Origin: a virus
Direction: 5' to 3' (one strand)
IMG/VR virus record: IMGVR_UViG_3300044825_002253
Location: 1 to 26,425 of that record
Length of the DNA: 26,425 nucleotides
Below the pieces are notes generated by a model. That model did no database searches. It saw only the letters and a list, made by a program, of their open reading frames with translations, and was not told where the DNA came from. A program made the position numbers and the translations under genes. Numbering within the stretch: position 1 is the first letter of the stretch; every line of letters begins with the position of its first letter. Below are positions 21,792-26,425 of the stretch, piece by piece.

Positions 21792-22850
21792 ATGGGCGCT
21801 GGCGCATACGCTGAGCAAATTGCCGGCACCTGCAATGTGATTCCCACGCGCACCTGCGGCGTCTTCAAGGAGCTGGCCGTCCACACCCTGGTCAGCTCTC
21901 CAGCCCTTGGGAGCAGCGGCCCTGTGGCGGGCAGCTTCGGCTGTGGCGCATACGGCCCCAACCCTGGAACGCAGCTGCTGCCATTGCCGAAAATCCCGAG
22001 CGCCTTGGACAGGCATCCCCTGTACGGCAATACAAGCGGGGCCATCACGCTGCCAACGTATTTTCAAGCGGCCCAGCTGGCCCCCTGGCGCAGCCGGCAG
22101 ATCATTGGGCCGGGCGACCCGTACAATAATCGGGCCAGCGGGCCGGCCATTCAGCAGGGGCATATGGTCACCATGCTGCGGCGCAGGCTGCGGCCACAGC
22201 AGGCCGCCTACATTGGAAAGCCTGCATGGTATTTCACGGACGCGGCTGCGGCGCTTTCCAACCAGCAGGACTGGTTGGTGTACCTAAATCCAGCCGAATT
22301 CTTCTGGACGAACAAGGGCCTGGCCGAGCCATTCCTGGCGGTGGATTACTACGAGCAGACCGGCCAGCTTCCCACCACCGCAGACGTCTATAACCAGCGT
22401 TTCATGCCATTCTGCACGCCCATGAACGCCTACAGCAGCGGCGGCACCCTGCTGGGGCAGTATGTGGGATATACCTGGATTTATTTCTTCGGGCAGGTGG
22501 CCATCAAATACCCGATTCCCGGCTTCCGGCCAACGGATTACCTGAGCCCCCTGCCAACCCCGCCGGAGGTTCCAGCCACCGCTGAATTCTGGAGCCTGGA
22601 CGCGCACCTGTACCTGGTGGCCAGCCCTGCCAGCGCGGGCAGCCTGCTGAGCCCGCGCCTGCAAAGCGCCCGGCACTGGGTGTACAACAAGGACGGCTCC
22701 ACTTGGAACATCTGCGACCAGTACCTGTATATGCTGTGCGGGGCACAATACGGCGTCTGGAATTTCGACGTGACCTTTAACCACGTGGGCGGTGGCAGCG
22801 AGGTGATAAAGTTTGGTATCAGTAACCTGAACCAGTACCTGGTGCCCTAA
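21792..22850 (+). CDS. tail-tip protein of unknown family
   Basis: A 352-residue protein with six cysteines, rich in Tyr, Pro and Trp. It has an N-terminal Cys-containing stretch (GTCNVIPTRTCGVFKEL), a central helix-strand part (MVTMLRRRLRPQQAAYIGKP, WYFTDAAAALSNQQDWLVYL) and a C-terminal beta-rich end (HWVYNKDGSTWNICDQY, FNHVGGGSEVIKFGISN). I do not know this family. The W-N-I-C-D-Q-Y-L-Y-M-L-C-G pattern hints at a carbohydrate- or surface-binding beta domain, but that is a guess. It stands directly before the large Cys-repeat protein with a TAATG overlap, so the two probably act together. Confidence 0.6.
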   Translation: MGAGAYAEQIAGTCNVIPTRTCGVFKELAVHTLVSSPALGSSGPVAGSFGCGAYGPNPGTQLLPLPKIPSALDRHPLYGNTSGAITLPTYFQAAQLAPWRSRQIIGPGDPYNNRASGPAIQQGHMVTMLRRRLRPQQAAYIGKPAWYFTDAAAALSNQQDWLVYLNPAEFFWTNKGLAEPFLAVDYYEQTGQLPTTADVYNQRFMPFCTPMNAYSSGGTLLGQYVGYTWIYFFGQVAIKYPIPGFRPTDYLSPLPTPPEVPATAEFWSLDAHLYLVASPASAGSLLSPRLQSARHWVYNKDGSTWNICDQYLYMLCGAQYGVWNFDVTFNHVGGGSEVIKFGISNLNQYLVP

Positions 22851-24883
22851 TGACCACCTACGTGCAGACTGTGGCCAGCGATGTGTGCGGGCCCCTGCCG
22901 CCCACTGTTCCAGTGAATATTGACTGCTCCCTGTGTGCCATCGGTTTCCCGCAGGCCGGCGGCACCATTGGCGTAAGTTTCTATGGGCCAATTTGCCCGC
23001 CTTCCACCACACCCAGCCCGAGCTACTGGCTGGGCCCTGCCACCAAATACGCGCCTTTTCGCTGCCCTAATCCTGGGCAGGACACCGAGCTGGACCCGAA
23101 CACTTGGGTGGCTGAAGCGCCGTTTGCCGGCATCACAACCGGAGCCTGTGCCAACCAGTACAAGTTCCGAGCTGTGCTGGTGGCCCTGAACGAGTACCAG
23201 ATCAGCGTCAGCGTCACGGTTTACGTGCTGACGCCGACTGTGGGCGGGAACTACTGGGCCACCTACCTGAGCTGGTCGGAAACCCTGACGGAAATAGTGA
23301 ACTTGGATACCACGCGGTACAGGGGCCGCGCCTTTGCCAGCCCCACGTACCAGAGCGTCACGCCTGCCAGCATCGGCGGTGTGGGCGACCCGGTGATGTA
23401 CGCGAAAATGATCGTCGGGCTGCAATCCATGCGCCTGGGCTGCGGTAGCGTGGCCTATGCCCTGCCCGATTGTGGCTTCTGGAACGGCACGCGGTGGCTG
23501 ACGTGCCTGCGCGGGGAAATCCAGAGCCTGGGAAATACAGATATCCGGGAGTTTACCCAGCTTGGATTCAACGTGGCTGGCTGCGGGGCTGTGGGCGCGG
23601 CCTATTGCCAGTGCGACAATTTTACCCTGGATACAGTGGCCCCACCTACCGGCACGGCCCTGCGCAACGCTGACCCGCAATTCATCACGGACTATGGGGT
23701 GCTGGGCATTGCCGGAGCCGTCGAGGCTGTGGGTGTGGAGCAGGAAATCCAGATCGCGGCTGCCACCACCTGCGGAATACAGGTGGCCGTCAAGGAAATC
23801 GGCGGCACGGTCTACATCTGCACCAATGACAACGGGGCCGGCTGGGTGTGCAGCACAGCCGTTCAGGCGCAGGCCAACAGCCCGCACATCCTGACGGCCA
23901 CCCGGGCCACGTTCGAGGTCTACCTGTATTCCATGCAATTCCCCAACCCGGAAATCCTTGCCGAATCTTGCGGGGATGGCGGGGAATACCCGACGCCGGA
24001 CCCGGAAACGGACCCCTGGTGGTGCGTGGACGGCGTGGGGTGCGTGCAGAGCCGCCTGCAACCGGAGGGCACCATTGGAGGGCCATACGCCAGCCTGGCG
24101 CTATGCAGCGCGGCCTGCGAGGCGCAGGTGGGGGAATACTGGTGCTGGTATGGGTACTGCTACCAGTCGGAAACCCAGCCGCCCGGCAGTACGGGCCCAT
24201 ACCTGGATGCGGCGGCCTGCGCGGAGGAATGCGGGCCGCCTGAAATGGTCTGGCACTGCGGCGAGGATTCCGGCTGCGCCTTGATTGCCCGGTATGAGGC
24301 CGAGCTGCTGGGGTACACGTATTATTTCAGTCAGGCGGAATGCGAGGAAAACTGCACCAGCGCATGGTGGTGTACGCCGGAGGGCTGCGTCCAATGGTGG
24401 GGCGGTGGCACCCCGCCTGGGGCAACATCCGGCCCTTATGCCACCCTGGTGGCCTGCGAGGCATCCTGCAACACCGGGCCCGGGTATTACTGCGTCGAGG
24501 GCGTTTGCGCCTTCTATTCCAGCGCACCGCCTGGGGCCACTGCCGGGCCGTATGCCACGTTTCTGGAATGCAGCGTGAACTGCGGGGAAGGTTTCTCGCA
24601 GCCGGCCCCGCAGCAGGAGCCAGCTTTCCAGCCCCTGGGCGCCCCGAAGCTGATGGAACCAGCTCGCAGGGCCAAGCTGCTGGAGCGCGTCAAGCTGCTG
24701 CAGGTGGCCCCATGCCAATTCCTGGGGCCGCCCGTTGAGGCTGTGCCGAGCTGCGGCTGTTCTGGCGGGCTAATGCACGCCTGCGCGGTTTTCGGTACCT
24801 GCCGGACCAAGGGCCCGGACTGGAACGGGATACCCAGCTGCTGGAACTGCGAGAAGGACCCGCGCGCCAATTTGGCCGGCTAG
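22850..24883 (+). CDS. large Cys-rich tail protein with five four-Cys repeats and Cys-rich C-terminal module
   Basis: A 677-residue protein with about 43 cysteines. Residues 1-385 form a beta-rich part with some 16 cysteines (DVCGPLPPTVPVNIDCSLC at the start, WNGTRWLTCLRGEIQSLG in the middle). Residues 390-578 hold five tandem repeats of 38-40 residues, each of the form [WY]-x-C-x(4-5)-C ... GPY-x(5)-C-x(3)-C; the third is degenerate at GPY. After a Pro-rich and a basic helical linker (about 580-620), the end (626-672) has seven cysteines in pairs (SCGCSGG, HACAVFGTC, SCWNCEK), which looks like a metal- or disulphide-stabilised knuckle. As the last and largest of the tail-tip genes it is a candidate adsorption protein. 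No signal peptide is present. Confidence 0.68.
   Translation: MTTYVQTVASDVCGPLPPTVPVNIDCSLCAIGFPQAGGTIGVSFYGPICPPSTTPSPSYWLGPATKYAPFRCPNPGQDTELDPNTWVAEAPFAGITTGACANQYKFRAVLVALNEYQISVSVTVYVLTPTVGGNYWATYLSWSETLTEIVNLDTTRYRGRAFASPTYQSVTPASIGGVGDPVMYAKMIVGLQSMRLGCGSVAYALPDCGFWNGTRWLTCLRGEIQSLGNTDIREFTQLGFNVAGCGAVGAAYCQCDNFTLDTVAPPTGTALRNADPQFITDYGVLGIAGAVEAVGVEQEIQIAAATTCGIQVAVKEIGGTVYICTNDNGAGWVCSTAVQAQANSPHILTATRATFEVYLYSMQFPNPEILAESCGDGGEYPTPDPETDPWWCVDGVGCVQSRLQPEGTIGGPYASLALCSAACEAQVGEYWCWYGYCYQSETQPPGSTGPYLDAAACAEECGPPEMVWHCGEDSGCALIARYEAELLGYTYYFSQAECEENCTSAWWCTPEGCVQWWGGGTPPGATSGPYATLVACEASCNTGPGYYCVEGVCAFYSSAPPGATAGPYATFLECSVNCGEGFSQPAPQQEPAFQPLGAPKLMEPARRAKLLERVKLLQVAPCQFLGPPVEAVPSCGCSGGLMHACAVFGTCRTKGPDWNGIPSCWNCEKDPRANLAG
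24017..24583 (+). repeat. five tandem Cys-rich protein repeats (coding)
   Basis: The repeats start with WWC at 24017, YWC at 24137, WHC at 24251, WWC at 24365 and YYC at 24485, giving periods of 38-40 codons. Each has four cysteines; four of five carry GPY-x(5)-C-x(3)-C at the end, and three carry PPG(A/S)T before it. DNA identity between copies is low except in these motifs, so the duplication is old or the copies diverged under selection for variety. Confidence 0.85.
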
Positions 24884-24900
24884 TTCCATACGGGTAAAAT
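24872..24900 (+). promoter_or_regulatory. possible promoter before the late membrane protein, with inverted repeat
   Basis: TTGGCC (24872-24877) and TAAAAT (24895-24900) are separated by 17 bases, four and five matches to the sigma-70 boxes. The -10 is in the 46-base gap after the Cys-repeat gene. Just downstream lies the small inverted repeat CAGCG-GATAAAA-CGCTG (24901-24917), which covers the expected start of transcription and could be an operator or simply chance. Confidence 0.42.
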
Positions 24901-24929
24901 CAGCGGATAAAACGCTGGGAGCCCTGGAA

Positions 24930-25241
24930 ATGGTGGAAGCCGCGACAATTGACTGGGGGAAGGTGCTGGAATACGGCCTGGGTGCCGCCGCCTTGCTCTG
25001 GATTGGCGTCTATGTCGTGGTGCCACTGCGCGACCGCCACCTGAAATTCCTGGAAAGCGTGGAAAAAACAAACGACAAGCTGGCCGGCACCATCGAAAAG
25101 CAGGCCGATATCCTGGCCGGAATGCAGGCTGGCGTGACACAGCTGGCGGAGAACCAGCGCGAAATGGCCCGCGACGTGGAAAAGATGGGCCAGATCATTG
25201 AAAAGCTTACCACCATTCAGCAAAACTTGAGGATGCCCTAA
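24930..25241 (+). CDS. membrane-anchored coiled-coil protein, possibly holin- or XhlA-like
   Basis: A 103-residue protein with one N-terminal membrane span (about residues 14-33, EYGLGAAALLWIGVYVVVPL), then a basic turn (RDRHLKFLE) and a long amphipathic coiled coil to the end (SVEKTNDKLAGTIEKQ, VTQLAENQREMARDVEKM). This layout matches small phage membrane proteins of lysis or entry modules (XhlA-like or spanin-like), but there is no lysin nearby to support a lysis role. It sits after the tail-tip cluster under its own possible promoter, and its stop directly abuts the ATG of the fibre gene. The call is from architecture only. Confidence 0.6.
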   Translation: MVEAATIDWGKVLEYGLGAAALLWIGVYVVVPLRDRHLKFLESVEKTNDKLAGTIEKQADILAGMQAGVTQLAENQREMARDVEKMGQIIEKLTTIQQNLRMP

Positions 25242-26425
25242 ATGTCCCTACCCCTCCTCCACGCTGGACGCACGAATCCCGGCCTATCCGCTGCCCTTGA
25301 TCTGCGATTCGCTCTCGATAAAAGCCTTACCGCTTATCGTGGTCCCACGCCCAGTTTTTCCAGAGCATCCACCGGCACATATTTCAACTCCTCTGGCGTG
25401 CTGACCAGCGCAAGCATTAACACCCCCCGCTTCGATCACACATTCAACGGCACAAGCTGGGTTTCTCGTGGTCTGTTGGTGGAGGAGCAAAGGACGAATA
25501 TCTGCACTTACAGCGAAGACATGGCAAATTCTAATTGGAGCAAGCTTAGGTTAATTATTTCATCAGACATTGTTAGTGGGCCTGACGGGAATGCAACTTC
25601 CGACAAGTTGGTGGAAACCGCTTCTAGCGGGACGCATCTTGCTAGGCAGTTTTTTTCAGGAATTTCAAGTGGTGCAATTGTAACTTTTTCATCTTTTTTT
25701 AAGGCAGCAGAAAGAGGGACTGTTGCGATAGTTGCAACAGATAATGTTGCAAAGAATTACCCAGTTTTGTTTGATCTTGTTAACGGTTTGGTTTTAGGAA
25801 ATCTTACATCTTATTCTGCTTATGCAGCACCACTTTCTTCTTCTATTACGAATGTTGGAAATGGCTGGTATCGTTGCGCTGTTGTGGTTCAGCTTGATGC
25901 CGGAGTAACAACTGCTGGAATCGTTTTAGCTCTTTCAAATACTTCAAGCACATCATTTAATGGAGTGTACACAGGTGACGGTGTAAGTGGCATCTATCAA
26001 TGGGGGGCACAGGTTGAAGTTGGCGCATTCCCCACCAGCTACATCCCCACCACCTCCGCATCCACCACCCGTTCCGCTGATGTGTGCCAGATTACTGGAG
26101 GAGATTTTTCTAGTTTTTACAATTCATCAGAAGGCAGCATTGCAGCGGAATTTGACAGGCTTTATGTGCCGACTACTGATGGAAGTTCTGTGTATTCGAT
26201 TCGTGATGCCAGTAACAACAACGCAATTTACACTTGGGTTCCGACATCTACAGGCCAAGATCAAGTCGAGATTTACACTTCTGGTTCTGTTGCTGCATTT
26301 AATCTTGGAACTCCAGCAGCAGTAGGGGTTACCACTAAAATTGCGACAGGGTACAAGGCAAATGATTTTGCTGCAAGTAAAAACGGAGCCGCAGTCTTAA
26401 CTGATACATCCGGTGCCGTACCAGT
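25242..26425 (+). CDS. receptor-binding tail fibre, 3'-truncated by the window end
   Basis: The frame starts at an ATG directly after the upstream stop and stays open to the last base (394 full codons plus two bases), so the gene runs off the window. The N-terminus fits phage tail-fibre or head-fibre proteins: SFSRASTGTYFNSSGVLTSA at about 44-63, GLLVEEQRTN at 77-86 followed by TYSEDM, and WGAQVEVGAFPTSYIPTT at 254-271 with the usual TRSADV after it. Between 87 and 253 lies a beta-sandwich (carbohydrate-binding-like) domain, and after 280 another beta-rich domain begins with ITGGDFSSFYN. The first 250 bases are GC-rich, while the two domain-coding stretches (from about 25500 to 26020 and from 26090) are AT-rich, unlike every other gene here. 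This mosaic indicates exchange of host-recognition domains. Upstream AAACTTGAGGATGCCC gives a modest ribosome-binding site. Confidence 0.87.
   Translation, partial: MSLPLLHAGRTNPGLSAALDLRFALDKSLTAYRGPTPSFSRASTGTYFNSSGVLTSASINTPRFDHTFNGTSWVSRGLLVEEQRTNICTYSEDMANSNWSKLRLIISSDIVSGPDGNATSDKLVETASSGTHLARQFFSGISSGAIVTFSSFFKAAERGTVAIVATDNVAKNYPVLFDLVNGLVLGNLTSYSAYAAPLSSSITNVGNGWYRCAVVVQLDAGVTTAGIVLALSNTSSTSFNGVYTGDGVSGIYQWGAQVEVGAFPTSYIPTTSASTTRSADVCQITGGDFSSFYNSSEGSIAAEFDRLYVPTTDGSSVYSIRDASNNNAIYTWVPTSTGQDQVEIYTSGSVAAFNLGTPAAVGVTTKIATGYKANDFAASKNGAAVLTDTSGAVP

Noticed and set aside
22847-24061. 404-codon open frame on the minus strand
   Set aside because: Antisense to the Cys-rich tail gene, which itself has clear repeats and good junctions with its neighbours.
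24017-24583. Kunitz/BPTI-like domains for the Cys repeats
   Set aside because: The ending C-x(3)-C resembles Kunitz domains, but there are only four cysteines per repeat and the central Kunitz motif is missing.
25987-26325. 112-codon plus-strand open frame near the window end
   Set aside because: Out of phase with the continuous fibre frame that starts at 25242; the product is His/Pro-rich and then Leu-rich without sense, and the fibre motifs are in the other frame.
1-26425. tRNA genes, CRISPR array, insertion sequence or integrase
   Set aside because: No cloverleaf-like block, regular direct DNA repeat with spacers, terminal inverted repeats with transposase, or recombinase motif was seen; all space is taken by plus-strand phage genes.

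Overview
The window is one uninterrupted, all-plus-strand block of a tailed-phage (or prophage) genome. It holds a complete DNA-packaging, head and tail gene set of siphovirus type. Coding density is near total. Most gene junctions are ATGA, GTGA, TGATG or TAATG overlaps, and ribosome-binding sites are often AAGGAG or AGGAGG-like, so the host is a bacterium with classical Shine-Dalgarno initiation. Base composition is GC-rich except at a few points. The host cannot be named from the sequence. The Cys-rich repeats and Cys-rich C-terminal module near 24.0-24.9 kb remind me of proteins from planctomycetes and freshwater uncultured phages, but that is only a weak hint.

Layout. 1-2553: small early or middle genes (a 5'-truncated membrane protein, coiled-coil proteins, a conserved phage protein with possible nuclease traits, a RusA-type Holliday junction resolvase). 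2550-4050: a ParB-domain protein translationally coupled to a TET/JBP-family 2-oxoglutarate/Fe(II) dioxygenase, which probably oxidises a modified base in phage DNA. 4086-5922: small and large terminase. 5919-11262: portal with C-terminal accessory modules, a 1013-residue MuF-type minor head protein ending in an HEMGH zincin-like domain, and a small partner gene. 11307-14254: prohead protease with an in-frame nested scaffold, a decoration-like protein and the major capsid protein. 14254-17571: head-tail completion proteins and two paralogous tail-tube-like proteins. 17568-18280: tail assembly chaperones joined by a probable -1 frameshift (TTTCCCC heptamer followed by a strong hairpin). 18270-19814: a short tape measure. 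19814-24883: tail-tip proteins, increasingly Cys-rich, the last with five four-cysteine repeats. 24930-25241: membrane-anchored coiled-coil protein. 25242-end: start of a receptor-binding tail fibre whose DNA is strikingly AT-rich and mosaic.

How it fits together. RusA would remove branches from replicated DNA, ParB and TET would modify it, and the terminase would pack it through the portal. The protease would process the scaffold and capsid. The tail is assembled on a tape measure that predicts a short tail of roughly 75 nm. The Cys-rich tip and the fibre would meet the host, and the MuF zincin may be carried in the head. Likely promoters lie before terS, before the protease gene (possibly giving a leaderless mRNA) and before the late membrane protein. 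No integrase, lysin, replication gene, tRNA, CRISPR array or cytosine methyltransferase is visible here. No stretch of 300 bases lacks a gene.
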